Source: Flavobacterium sp. LC2016-23 (GTDB lineage Bacteria > Bacteroidota > Bacteroidia > Flavobacteriales > Flavobacteriaceae). From it: DNA of 64,000 nucleotides. The notes beneath the pieces were generated by a model that ran no database searches, was not told where the DNA came from, and worked only from the letters and a program-made list of their open reading frames with translations. Made by a program: the position numbers and the translations under genes. Every line of letters begins with the position of its first letter. The first letter of the stretch is position 1. The stretch covers positions 1 to 64,000 of the forward strand of contig NZ_WKKE01000003.1 of the NCBI RefSeq assembly GCF_009674775.1, read 5' to 3'. Positions 51,301 through 58,364 of this stretch are shown here, one piece after another.

Positions 51301-51788
51301 GCAGTTGTTCCAATACGATATTGTAAAACCATTTCATTTATACGCGTATTAGTGTTCGCTGGCGGTATATCATACGGATTACGGATGGTCATTGCATCAT
51401 ATTTAACCTGAATCGCTGTCTGACCAATTGTTGAAAAAGCAAATCCTATAGCCAGATCAAGAGATCCTGTATTCAGGAACCCGATCTTTCCATCGTAATT
51501 ATGAAAATTACCACTACTTGTGGCAGCGGTACTACTGACTGCCAGCGGTCTGTCGGCAACCATAGTGGCAGCCGTGGCATATTGACTTGTACCTGATGGG
51601 TTTGATGTCGACACTGTCCAGCCCTGAAAACCTGCCGGATAGGCTACTACTGTTGCAGCAAATGAAAATTCCTGCGTGTAAGGTAAACTTTGAGCTGCCG
51701 GCATAGTCTGTGCCACAAGGCTCACCGAAAAGCAACAAAAAAGACTTAAAAAAGTCATTACGTTGCGTAAAGAGTAAATGTTTTTCAT
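48342..51788 (-). CDS. Large extracellular endonuclease/phosphatase-family protein, T9SS-secreted
   Basis: A 1148-residue secreted protein: signal peptide (about 1-27), N-terminal carbohydrate-binding-like or MAM-like region, Ig-like segments, a choice-of-anchor-J type domain (about 465-630), a lamin-tail-like or Ig segment, then a DNase I-like catalytic domain (about 740-1060) with TYNLEFFGS, VYVVQEVSDD, DLHARANSG, MILGDFNDD and SDHGPVIAR. It ends with a type IX secretion sorting domain (AYPNPASDVVNLTVKT ... GVYIYTLTENNKVIYSDKIIKK). It is likely a surface or secreted nuclease used for DNA scavenging. Confidence 0.88.
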   Translation of the reverse strand: MKNIYSLRNVMTFLSLFCCFSVSLVAQTMPAAQSLPYTQEFSFAATVVAYPAGFQGWTVSTSNPSGTSQYATAATMVADRPLAVSSTAATSSGNFHNYDGKIGFLNTGSLDLAIGFAFSTIGQTAIQVKYDAMTIRNPYDIPPANTNTRINEMVLQYRIGTTAAFVSLLPTAYVNNDVKQITAVTTPQNVKTIKVTLPAECENQPVVQIRWISKQNSGGGARPSFAIDNIDIRSDNTAPINASGYPQASNVLSESFDFSNKVDEAAKTYYVLVPSGSAEPTATQIKSGLDATGTAALQSGFLDITDPSQVYVKTFNGLIINTSYSVFSISEDLYGNIQSTVNKVDVTTSSVAIPSLSTTTTSLDLGFSEANFDSETLSYQIQGSNLTNDVVVSAGANFSVSKDNTNFQSSLTYNLSDFSGNATPTVYVKFTPDATGVFSGQITHESTGAANKTVTLAGRGINPYVQGFNDASVFTNSGWTQYNVSGPINKWSTTTVTRNVNSGTGAVLMNGFSDTGASKDWLISPRLRLDNFNQFPLLSFYTRKFYAGPGLKLLVSVDYDGKSSPETATWTEINGNFPTTTGTYIQSQYINLGAYKTSHTYLAWVYETTAGGTNNASEWSFDDYAVTNETGYVASNPVLDFGDVSPNAISASKPFDFKADGYGDITVTAPSDYEISLDNSFFQSSIVVSAADAVAGKILYARFAPSVKALTISGALTVTGAGLNKQIGALTGSSLPKAETFDVVTYNLEFFGSDVKDKSGTEFGPTDDALQIENVAKVMNKLNADVYVVQEVSDDSSIEDLISLININGKTFDKTISTSWSYSFNDPEPNFPPQKLVVLYNTQTTTVKSTKVLFKDLYDAVRAGTTVLPGYPGTETPQINDDSFFSSGRLPYLVKIETNIGGIKKEINVIDLHARANSGSDMMKYNQRKYDAEYLKDALDAEYPNSNFMILGDFNDDVKISVVGPTIPSSYQKIVEDTDRYNALTLGISQAGAYSFLSSGGFLDHIVISNELTDQYIPNSIAVYDPRADISGYTTTTSDHGPVIARFELKADNLSTTDFENKKGYFVQAYPNPASDVVNLTVKTADDKNLKLRIYDISGRLVMSPIEVKGTQEKNNSVIPIGNLKTGVYIYTLTENNKVIYSDKIIKK

Positions 51789-51816
51789 ACGTTTGAAAAT
51801 AGGGGTTTTTAGAAAT

Positions 51817-51824
51817 CAAATTTA
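51817..51824 (-). promoter_or_regulatory. -7 element of the T9SS nuclease gene
   Basis: TAAATTTG on the minus strand, 28 bp before the start codon. Confidence 0.5.
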
Positions 51825-52046
51825 TAGTCTTTAATATTAAGGGAATATTGTAAAATCTTAAACTTATTGCACCCAAAGTGATGAACTTACACTAATGAAA
51901 AGGGAATTATTGGCAAATTTATTTCATTATTATCAACAACAATACGGTTTAACAGCATTATACGTTATCCGAAAAAATTACTTACAAGATACTAATTTAT
52001 AAGAAATAACTTTATATTATTATTTTTAATATGTGAAAAATAAACA
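51825..52046. other. Intergenic, nothing recognised
   Basis: About 220 bp of very AT-rich sequence between the nuclease promoter and the terminator at 52047. I see no gene, repeat family or regulatory motif in it. Confidence 0.5.
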
Positions 52047-52083
52047 AAAAAAGACCCTCTAACATTAGAAGGTCTTTTTTTTG
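52047..52083 (-). terminator. Terminator of the acidic-protein gene
   Basis: AAAAAAGACC and GGTCTTTTTT flank CTCTAACATTAGAA; strong and possibly bidirectional. On the minus strand it follows the gene at 52156. Confidence 0.78.
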
Positions 52084-52155
52084 TATGTGCGAAAATACCT
52101 GTAAACCGTGGTATAACTGCGATTTTAAAAGTGTACCATCTAAAATCAACGCCTA

Positions 52156-52518
52156 TTATTCATCTAATTTCATGTTTCCTCTGTCTTCATGATTGTCCGG
52201 ATGGGAATTCGGATAACGATTAGGCGTTACATCAGAATTCCTGTCTTTGTTTTCAACCGTTTTTTTTACTTCTTCTTCTGTAGCAACACCGCGATTTGAA
52301 TTTTCGCTATCGGTCTGATCTGAAACTTTCTTTATTTTTTCGTTTTCATTTCTTGCTCTGTCTACAACCTCTTTATTACCATCTGCATCTGTTACTACTT
52401 CTTTCTGTAGTTTTATTTCGTCCGGTTTATAATCCTGAGAAATATTTTTCCCTTTCAAATCATCACTGTTTTTTTGTACTCCATTTATTTTTTTAGAGCC
52501 TAAATCATTAGTTCCCAT
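52156..52518 (-). CDS. Small hydrophilic, probably disordered protein
   Basis: A 120-residue protein rich in Lys, Asp, Glu and Asn, without Cys, Trp, hydrophobic core or signal peptide. Like the acidic protein at 22697 it looks intrinsically disordered, but the sequences are not clearly related. It is monocistronic with its own terminator. Function unknown; stress-protective roles have been proposed for such proteins in general, which is only inference here. Confidence 0.62.
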   Translation of the reverse strand: MGTNDLGSKKINGVQKNSDDLKGKNISQDYKPDEIKLQKEVVTDADGNKEVVDRARNENEKIKKVSDQTDSENSNRGVATEEEVKKTVENKDRNSDVTPNRYPNSHPDNHEDRGNMKLDE

Positions 52519-52636
52519 ATTTTTATTTTTTAAGATTGCTATTATAATATTACGAATTCCAAATCCGAAAACTTACTGTTTTAACATAGCGTTTGGATAA
52601 TAAAACGTTCTTCTTTCAATTATAATCAAACAAAAC

Positions 52637-52644
52637 TATCTTTG
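52637..52644 (+). promoter_or_regulatory. -7 element of rluE
   Basis: TATCTTTG, 14 bp before the start codon. Confidence 0.5.
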
Positions 52645-52658
52645 CAGAAAAATAAAAC

Positions 52659-53243
52659 ATGCACCAGCACTTCATTCTTTTTAAACCTTATGGCTATCTG
52701 AGCCAGTTTATTTACGAATTAAAAAGAAAGAAAAAGCTTCTGGGCGAATTGTATGATTTCCCGGAAGGCACAATGGCTATTGGCCGTTTAGATGAAGACT
52801 CTGAGGGCTTACTTTTACTGACAACCGACGGAAAGGTAAGCGAACAGATCAGAAGTAAGAAGGTCGATAAAGAATATTATGTACAGGTTGATGGTGTAAT
52901 CACTGCCGAAGCTATTGAACAACTGCAAAAAGGGGTTGAAATTGGTTTTGACGGCGGCAAGTACATCACCAGACCCTGCAGGGCTTTTATCGTGACCGAA
53001 ATTCCGGACTTTGGGCCAAGGGCTAAAAAAATAAGGGATGAACGCCATGGGCCGACGTCATGGGCATCGATAACGGTCAATGAAGGTAAATTTCGTCAGG
53101 TGCGAAAAATGACAGCTGCTGTTGGTTTTCCGACCTTACGGTTGGTTCGCGTCCGGATAGGAAATGTATATTTGCAAAACTTAAAAGCCGGAGATGTTCT
53201 TGAAGTTCAGGATTTTTTTAAATTAGATCAGGAGGCAATTTGA
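52659..53243 (+). CDS. rluE: rRNA large-subunit pseudouridine synthase, RluE family
   Basis: A 194-residue RsuA/RluE-type enzyme that isomerises uridine in 23S rRNA. The catalytic Asp is in AIGRLDEDSEGLLLLTTDG. KEYYVQVDG and EGKFRQVRKMTAAVGFPTLRLVRVRIG are the other conserved blocks. There is no S4 domain, as in RluE (which acts near U2457). It opens HFILFKPYGYLSQF. Confidence 0.93.
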   Translation: MHQHFILFKPYGYLSQFIYELKRKKKLLGELYDFPEGTMAIGRLDEDSEGLLLLTTDGKVSEQIRSKKVDKEYYVQVDGVITAEAIEQLQKGVEIGFDGGKYITRPCRAFIVTEIPDFGPRAKKIRDERHGPTSWASITVNEGKFRQVRKMTAAVGFPTLRLVRVRIGNVYLQNLKAGDVLEVQDFFKLDQEAI

Positions 53244-53397
53244 TAATTAGATAATTTGACAATTAGATAATTAGATAATTTATAGAACTTTTAACTTATA
53301 CCTCTATAACTAATAACCCATAACTAACAGCCAATAACTAATAACCAACAACTAATAACTAATAACTAACAACTAATAACCAATAACTCAAAAAACA
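53244..53397. repeat. Spacer made of TTAGATAATT and AACTAATAACC words
   Basis: Positions 53247-53280 repeat AATTAGATAATT(TGAC); 53288-53395 contain about ten copies of (T)AACTAATAAC(C) with small changes. The spacer sits between rluE and trmL. The copies are too short and irregular for CRISPR. Confidence 0.8.
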
Positions 53398-53853
53398 ATG
53401 CTAAACGTAGTTCTTGTAGAACCTGAAATTCCAAATAATACCGGAAACATTGGACGATTGTGTGTGGGTACCGAAAGCCGTCTGCACTTAATTCACCCTT
53501 TTGGATTTGTGATTAATGACAAGAATCTGAAACGTTCCGGCTTGGATTACTGGGTACATCTTGATGTGACGGAGTATGCCAATATTGAAGAATGGATCAA
53601 ACAGATTCCGGATCAGTCGCGCGTCTTTCTTATGAGTTCACATGCTGAGAAATCCTATCTGCAAACTGATTTTCAGGATGGGGACTGGCTGGTTTTCGGA
53701 AAAGAAAGTGTGGGTTTAAGCAAAGAAGTTCTGGCCCGTTTTGAAAATCACCTGACGATTCCCATGTCAAAATTGATCCGAAGTTTTAATATTGCCAATT
53801 CCGTGGCTTTTGTGGTTGGTGAAGCTAAAAGACAAATTGGATTAAATATTTAG
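53398..53853 (+). CDS. trmL: tRNA (cytidine(34)-2'-O)-methyltransferase
   Basis: A 151-residue SPOUT (knotted) methyltransferase that modifies the wobble base of tRNA-Leu. It has N-terminal LVEPEIPNNTGNIGRLC, HPFGFVINDKNLKRSGLDYW, LVFGKESVGLSKEVL and PMSKLIRSFNIANSVAFVVGEAKRQ. Its length is typical for TrmL. It is separated from rluE by word repeats. Confidence 0.95.
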   Translation: MLNVVLVEPEIPNNTGNIGRLCVGTESRLHLIHPFGFVINDKNLKRSGLDYWVHLDVTEYANIEEWIKQIPDQSRVFLMSSHAEKSYLQTDFQDGDWLVFGKESVGLSKEVLARFENHLTIPMSKLIRSFNIANSVAFVVGEAKRQIGLNI

Positions 53854-53942
53854 TCTGATATCAATTCCTGAATGGTAATGAGATTTAATAATATTACGTA
53901 ATTATAAATTTTACTAATTCTCTTATAAAAACTGATCTCCCC

Positions 53943-54021
53943 TCCTAGCCCTGATGGGAACGGCATCCTTTTGTGGTGGGGTTCACCACAAAAGATATAG
54001 TGGACAGCAGGATGAGCTCCT
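53943..54021 (+). ncRNA. Flavo-1-like structured repeat, copy 3 of 4
   Basis: CCTAGCCCTGATGGGAACGGCATCC, then the stem TTTTGTGGTG/CACCACAAAA around GGGTT, then GATATAGTGGACAGCAGGA and GAGCTCC. The stem sequence differs from copies 1 and 4 but stays paired. It sits between convergent trmL and btuD. Confidence 0.62.
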
Positions 54022-54030
54022 TAAAAAAAT

Positions 54031-54807
54031 CTAAGTAATAATAAACTTCCCTTTTTCGGCATCAAAAGCAATATGTTCATCTTTGAATAAAGTGGCAAAA
54101 CTTCCTTTTGAAATTAAATTACAAGGTTCATCCTGAACAACTAATTCCGGTGTCATAATAATCATTTCATCGCTCAGCTGTATCGCCAGATCAATATCAT
54201 GCGTCGAAAAAAGAATACACTTTTGCGTTTCCTGTGTGAGCTTTTTCAATAATTTGAAAAGGGAAACTTTGTGAAGTAAATCAAGATGTGTCGTAGGTTC
54301 GTCCAGAATGATCAGCGGTGTATCCTGCGATAGCGCTCTTGCGATTAAAACTTTTTGCAATTGTCCGTCACTTATTTCGAAATGTTTTTTAAGCGCCAGA
54401 TGGCTGATTTGTGTTAACTCCAGAGCTTCATTTACTTTTGCAATATCTTCGGGCGTTAAAGTACCAATCCAGTTGGTGTACGGCTGGCGCCCCAAAGCCA
54501 CCAGCTCAAAAACAGAAAGATTGCTTGGAGGCAATTTTTCTGTTAAAACCAAACTTAAATTCCGGGCTAAATCTAAAGGTTTATACGTATTTATATTTTT
54601 ATCACCGAGATAAACCGTTCCTGCCAAAGGCGCCTGAATTCCAGTAATGGTTCTTAGTAAAGTCGATTTCCCTATTCCGTTTGCACCAATTAAAGCAATG
54701 AGTTTTCCCGAATCAAAATTTAAATTCAGATTTTCGGCAATGGTCGTAGTTTCTCTCTTCGACTTGTAGCCAATGCTTAAATTTGAAGTTTTTAGAATTG
54801 ATTTCAT
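54031..54807 (-). CDS. btuD: ABC transporter ATPase, cobalamin/siderophore type
   Basis: A 258-residue ATPase with Walker A GANGIGKST, a Q-loop around SLVLTEKL, the signature motif as SDGQLQK, Walker B LIILDEPTTHLD and the switch His (STHDID). It powers the permease and binding protein encoded just upstream in the same direction. The neighbouring cobalamin-salvage genes point to B12 or cobinamide over iron-siderophore as the substrate. Confidence 0.85.
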   Translation of the reverse strand: MKSILKTSNLSIGYKSKRETTTIAENLNLNFDSGKLIALIGANGIGKSTLLRTITGIQAPLAGTVYLGDKNINTYKPLDLARNLSLVLTEKLPPSNLSVFELVALGRQPYTNWIGTLTPEDIAKVNEALELTQISHLALKKHFEISDGQLQKVLIARALSQDTPLIILDEPTTHLDLLHKVSLFKLLKKLTQETQKCILFSTHDIDLAIQLSDEMIIMTPELVVQDEPCNLISKGSFATLFKDEHIAFDAEKGKFIIT

Positions 54808-54856
54808 TTTTTTTTAAGATACTAAGGTTGTAAGTAGCTAAGGCCCTAAGTTTTTT

Positions 54857-55885
54857 TTACTGAAAATTTCTTTTTTTCATTAATAACCATACCACAACAG
54901 GCGCACCAATCAGAGACGTAATCGCATTGATGGGCAATGTTGTTTCCAGGCCCGGTAACTGTGAAGCAATATCACAAAACAGCATGATTATTCCGCCATA
55001 AAAAAAAGTGCTCCAATATAAAATTCTGTGATTACTGGTCTGAAAAGTTAGTTTTGCAATATGAGGTACTGCCAAACCAATAAAAGCAATCGGACCGGCA
55101 AAAGCAGTGATACTTCCCGCGAGAATACTGGTGGCAAATATGATGATTAATCTGGTTCTTTTATAATTCAGCCCCATACTTTTAGCATAATTCTCTCCTA
55201 AGAGCAAAGCATTTAGCGGTTTAATGCTACCTGCACTTAAAAGAAGACCGAGACCCACACAAACTGCCAAAATGCAAATCGATGTCCAGGAAAGATTTCC
55301 CAGACTTCCCAGTGACCAGAAAGTAAATTTCTGCAACTGCTCTGCGGAACTAAAATGAGTCAGAACCCCGACAATAGCACTGGTAAAACTGCCAAACATC
55401 AATCCCACGATTAAGATTGCCATTGTGTTCCTGAGCCGTTGTGCCACCAATAAAACCAGCAGCAAAACCGAGATACTTCCCAACGTTGATGCGAGCACAA
55501 TTGTATAGGACGATAATAAAACGGTATTCAGAAAAGACGGTAAAAAACCAGCACCGAGAATAACAACAGCCACCGCTAAAATGGCTCCTGAACTCAGTCC
55601 CAAAACATCCGGGCCTGCCAATGGATTCCGGAATAAAGTCTGCATCAGCAAACCGCTTACAGACAATCCAACACCAACCAAAACAGCTGTAATGGCTTTA
55701 GGCAGACGGTAATTGATAATAATGTATTCCCAGGTCGATTTAGTGGCAGTACCCCCCGTCAAACTTGTATACACTTCTTTAAACGGAATGGTAACCGACC
55801 CTAAACTAATGTCGAGAAAAAACATAAACAAAAGTGCTAAAGCCAGCACAAAAAACAGGACTATATTTCGCTTTTGAGAGATCAA
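54857..55885 (-). CDS. btuC: ABC transporter permease, FecCD/BtuC family
   Basis: A 342-residue inner-membrane permease with about ten helices and the family blocks YRLPKAITAVLVGVGLSVSG, MQTLFRNPLAGPDVLGLSSGA, GLAVPHIAKL and the final FYGGIIMLFCDIASQLPG. It follows the binding-protein gene after 5 bp, so the three genes form one transporter operon. Confidence 0.92.
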   Translation of the reverse strand: MISQKRNIVLFFVLALALLFMFFLDISLGSVTIPFKEVYTSLTGGTATKSTWEYIIINYRLPKAITAVLVGVGLSVSGLLMQTLFRNPLAGPDVLGLSSGAILAVAVVILGAGFLPSFLNTVLLSSYTIVLASTLGSISVLLLVLLVAQRLRNTMAILIVGLMFGSFTSAIVGVLTHFSSAEQLQKFTFWSLGSLGNLSWTSICILAVCVGLGLLLSAGSIKPLNALLLGENYAKSMGLNYKRTRLIIIFATSILAGSITAFAGPIAFIGLAVPHIAKLTFQTSNHRILYWSTFFYGGIIMLFCDIASQLPGLETTLPINAITSLIGAPVVVWLLMKKRNFQ

Positions 55886-55890
55886 TTGGC

Positions 55891-57033
55891 TTAATTTAAT
55901 TTGGATGCAAAAGTAAATTCATAACCCTGTAACAAATCAGGATGAAAAATTTTGATATAATCTTTTAAAACCAAATCAGGACGGCTTGGTGCTGATTCAT
56001 AATAAATAACCCCTCCGGTTGCTCCAAACTGACTTTCAAAAGTATATACATTTTTATTTTTAAAAGCGTCAAACTGCGTATAATGCGGATTCGTTTTTCC
56101 AAACTCCGCCAGTGTTTTAAACGATCCGGCTGCTATCCAGAAATTAGCGGTCTTGGCTTTCACTAAAACTTTTTCAAAGGACAAACCTTCGCTTCCGGTT
56201 CCTTGTAAATCGGCCCATAAGTAATTGGCCTGTGCATCTTTCATAAATTCTGCCACCCAGCTGTTTCCTTTCGCAACATACCAGACATCTTCATACATCG
56301 ATCCGTACAAAACCGTCGAAGTGGCTTTTTGACCTGCTGCTAATTTCTTAGTCTGATTGTAGCTTAAAACAATTTTATCAAACAATTCCTTTGCTTTATC
56401 TTCTTTGCCAAACAGGGCACCATACAGTTTAATCCATTCTGCTTTTCCAAGCGGGGACTGCTCCATCCAGTCGGCCTGGATAAACACATTTAAACCGCTT
56501 TTCTTTAAATTGTCCAGCGTCGGATTGTTGTTGTCTACTCCAAAAGTAACAATCAGGTCCGGCGACAATTCGATAAGCTGTTCGATATTTAATTTTTCAT
56601 TCTGACCTACATTCTTAACAGCCCCTTTATCGATCAATGCTCTTGTTTTCTCTGAAGAAACATAATCGGTATGCGGAAAACCAACCAGTTTATTTTCTAC
56701 TTCCAGCATTTCCAAAAACGGAATATTGGTGGTTGAAGTCACTACTACAGATTCCAGCGGAACTTTTATCATCGTATACGATTGCAAGCTGTCCGGAACT
56801 TTAGCTTCTTTTTCTTTTAAGATATAAGTGAGTTTTTTATTGGCATTTGGCCATGGATTTGAAACTGTTACGACTGAATATCCCTCATGTTTCACAATAG
56901 AAAGCCCGGAAGCATACTCAATACTATTTTTTGAAGTTTCCACTTTAACGTTCGATGTCTCCTCCTTTTTTTTACATCCAATAACGAGCAGAAAAGAAAA
57001 AATAAAAATAAATTTAGGTAATAAATGTTTCAT
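55891..57033 (-). CDS. btuF: Periplasmic substrate-binding lipoprotein, BtuF-like
   Basis: A 380-residue lipoprotein (Cys20 in LLVIGC) of the BtuF/FepB helical-backbone class: VVTSTTNIPFLEMLEVENKLVGFP, LSPDLIVTF, AKELFDKIV and NVYTFES. I start it at 57033 because upstream codons to 57135 encode no signal peptide and cross the promoter. It delivers substrate to BtuCD; vitamin B12 is inferred from neighbours. Confidence 0.86.
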   Translation of the reverse strand: MKHLLPKFIFIFSFLLVIGCKKKEETSNVKVETSKNSIEYASGLSIVKHEGYSVVTVSNPWPNANKKLTYILKEKEAKVPDSLQSYTMIKVPLESVVVTSTTNIPFLEMLEVENKLVGFPHTDYVSSEKTRALIDKGAVKNVGQNEKLNIEQLIELSPDLIVTFGVDNNNPTLDNLKKSGLNVFIQADWMEQSPLGKAEWIKLYGALFGKEDKAKELFDKIVLSYNQTKKLAAGQKATSTVLYGSMYEDVWYVAKGNSWVAEFMKDAQANYLWADLQGTGSEGLSFEKVLVKAKTANFWIAAGSFKTLAEFGKTNPHYTQFDAFKNKNVYTFESQFGATGGVIYYESAPSRPDLVLKDYIKIFHPDLLQGYEFTFASKLN

Positions 57034-57132
57034 CTTTAGGTTATATATTTTTAGGGTATGGTATTTGTAATTCCTTCTTATCAGATATGATTTTTGAATT
57101 ATTACAATTTCATATTTACATTTCAATGATGG

Positions 57133-57192
57133 CAAAGGTAAACCAATTTCTATTTTTTTTGTTTACCTTTATTCTTACAAAATTAAACAAAT
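57133..57192. promoter_or_regulatory. Symmetric divergent promoter with a crt-type half-site pair
   Basis: AAAGGTAAAC (57134-57143) and GTTTACCTTT (57161-57170) mirror each other, giving -7-like TACCTTTG leftward (btuF) and TACCTTTA rightward. TGTTTA (57160-57165) and TAAACA (57184-57189) repeat the 24-bp spacing seen at crtI and at 39.24 kb. Confidence 0.45.
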
Positions 57193-57207
57193 GTTATCTT
57201 TACTTAA

Positions 57208-57570
57208 ATGAATACCACAAAAACAAAAGTTTGCTCAGGCTGTGAATCTTCTTTCAGCTGCGGAGATATTTCTGTTGAAAACAAATGCTGGTGCAATGAT
57301 TACCCTCCTATTTTCAATCTTTCTGAAGGAGGCGACTGTCTTTGTCCGGTTTGCTTTAAAGAAGCATGTGAAGATAAAATTGATGCCTATATTGAAACCC
57401 TTACCCCGGAAAAAGCAATTGGTAATAAAGCAGCGGCCCTGCCGAAATCAGAACAATTAATCGAAGGAATTGATTATTACCTCGAAAACGGAAAATATGT
57501 TTTTAAAGCCTGGTTTCACTTAAAAAGAGGAAGCTGCTGCGGCAACGGCTGCAGGCATTGTCCCTATTGA
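57208..57570 (+). CDS. CWC and DUF5522-like Cys-rich fusion protein
   Basis: A 120-residue protein with thirteen Cys. The N-terminal part is a cysteine-rich CWC module (CSGCESSFSCGDISVENKCWC). After a short linker, the C-terminal part has the DUF5522-type signature KYVFKAWFHLKRGSCCGNGCRHCPY. Metal binding, zinc or iron-sulfur, is likely. It is divergent from btuF and precedes cobU; a link to cobalamin handling is suggested only by position. Confidence 0.72.
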   Translation: MNTTKTKVCSGCESSFSCGDISVENKCWCNDYPPIFNLSEGGDCLCPVCFKEACEDKIDAYIETLTPEKAIGNKAAALPKSEQLIEGIDYYLENGKYVFKAWFHLKRGSCCGNGCRHCPY

Positions 57571-57608
57571 TTTTTTTTTGTTGATTATAAATTCATAAAT
57601 TCGTCTTT

Positions 57609-57695
57609 GCGTTAGGGATAGGAACGGCATCCTTTTGTTTTTTTCTTTAAAAAACAAAAGATAAAGTGGATAGCCCGACCGAAGGGAACGCCCCG
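57609..57695 (+). ncRNA. Flavo-1-like structured repeat, copy 4 of 4
   Basis: GCGTTAGGGATAGGAACGGC, then ATCCTTTTGTTTTTT paired with AAAAAACAAAAGAT, then AAAGTGGATAGCCCGACCGA and GGGAACGCCCC. Same layout and word order as copy 2. It lies between the CWC gene and cobU. Confidence 0.62.
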
Positions 57696-57734
57696 ATCAT
57701 TCGTAATTGACAACTCCTAATTCATAACATAAAA

Positions 57735-58259
57735 ATGATCTATCTAATTACCGGCGGTGAACGATCCGGCAAAAGCAGTTATGCTCAAAACCTGGCTTTA
57801 CAACTTTCGGATGCTCCGATGTATGTGGCGACGGCCCGAAAATGGGATTCGGATTTCCAGAACAGAATCGACAGACACCAACAGGAACGGGACGAACGCT
57901 GGACGAACGTGGAAAAAGAAAAATATTTAAGTGAGATTGATTTTACCGGAAAAGTAGCTTTAATTGATTGCGTGACGCTTTGGCTGACAAACTTTTTTGT
58001 CGATACTAAAAATGAGGTCTCCTTATCACTGGAAGAGGCTAAGGCTGAATTTGAAAAAATAGCAAAACAACCCCATACCGCCCTGATAATTGTTACCAAT
58101 GAAATTGGAATGGGTGTTCATGCTGAAACGCATATCGGCAGAAAATTCACCGAACTGCAGGGCTGGATGAATCAGTTTTTGGCGTCAAAAGCAGATGAAG
58201 TGGTACTGATGGTTTCGGGGATTCCGGTTACGATCAAAGGTGAAAATTCTAAAACTTAA
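57735..58259 (+). CDS. cobU: Adenosylcobinamide kinase / guanylyltransferase
   Basis: Phosphorylates adenosylcobinamide and adds GMP in nucleotide-loop assembly. It is 174 residues: P-loop TGGERSGKSSYAQ, TARKWDSDFQNRIDRHQQERDERW including the guanylylated His, DCVTLWLTN and VTNEIGMGVHAE. First of the plus-strand salvage genes cobU, bluB-cobT, cobS, cobC. Confidence 0.95.
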   Translation: MIYLITGGERSGKSSYAQNLALQLSDAPMYVATARKWDSDFQNRIDRHQQERDERWTNVEKEKYLSEIDFTGKVALIDCVTLWLTNFFVDTKNEVSLSLEEAKAEFEKIAKQPHTALIIVTNEIGMGVHAETHIGRKFTELQGWMNQFLASKADEVVLMVSGIPVTIKGENSKT

Positions 58260-58261
58260 AA

Positions 58262-58350
58262 AATAAATTCCAAATTTTTAAATTCCAAGTTCATACTTTT
58301 CTTGTGATTCCTTTTTGGAATTTGGAATTTGGAAATTGAAAATTGAAAAT
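58262..58350. repeat. AAATTCC / AATTGAAA word-repeat spacer
   Basis: AAATTCCAAATT..AAATTCCAA and GGAATTTGGAATTTGG make an inverted repeat, followed by GAAATTGAAAATTGAAAATTGAAAATT. Same word family as 27.06 and 37.17 kb. Confidence 0.6.
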
Positions 58351-58364
58351 TGAAAATTACACAG

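Noticed and set aside
53288..53395. Possible CRISPR or iteron array
   Set aside because: Units are about 10 bp, irregular and contiguous, with no spacers, no replication gene and no origin features; they match the word-repeat style of other spacers.
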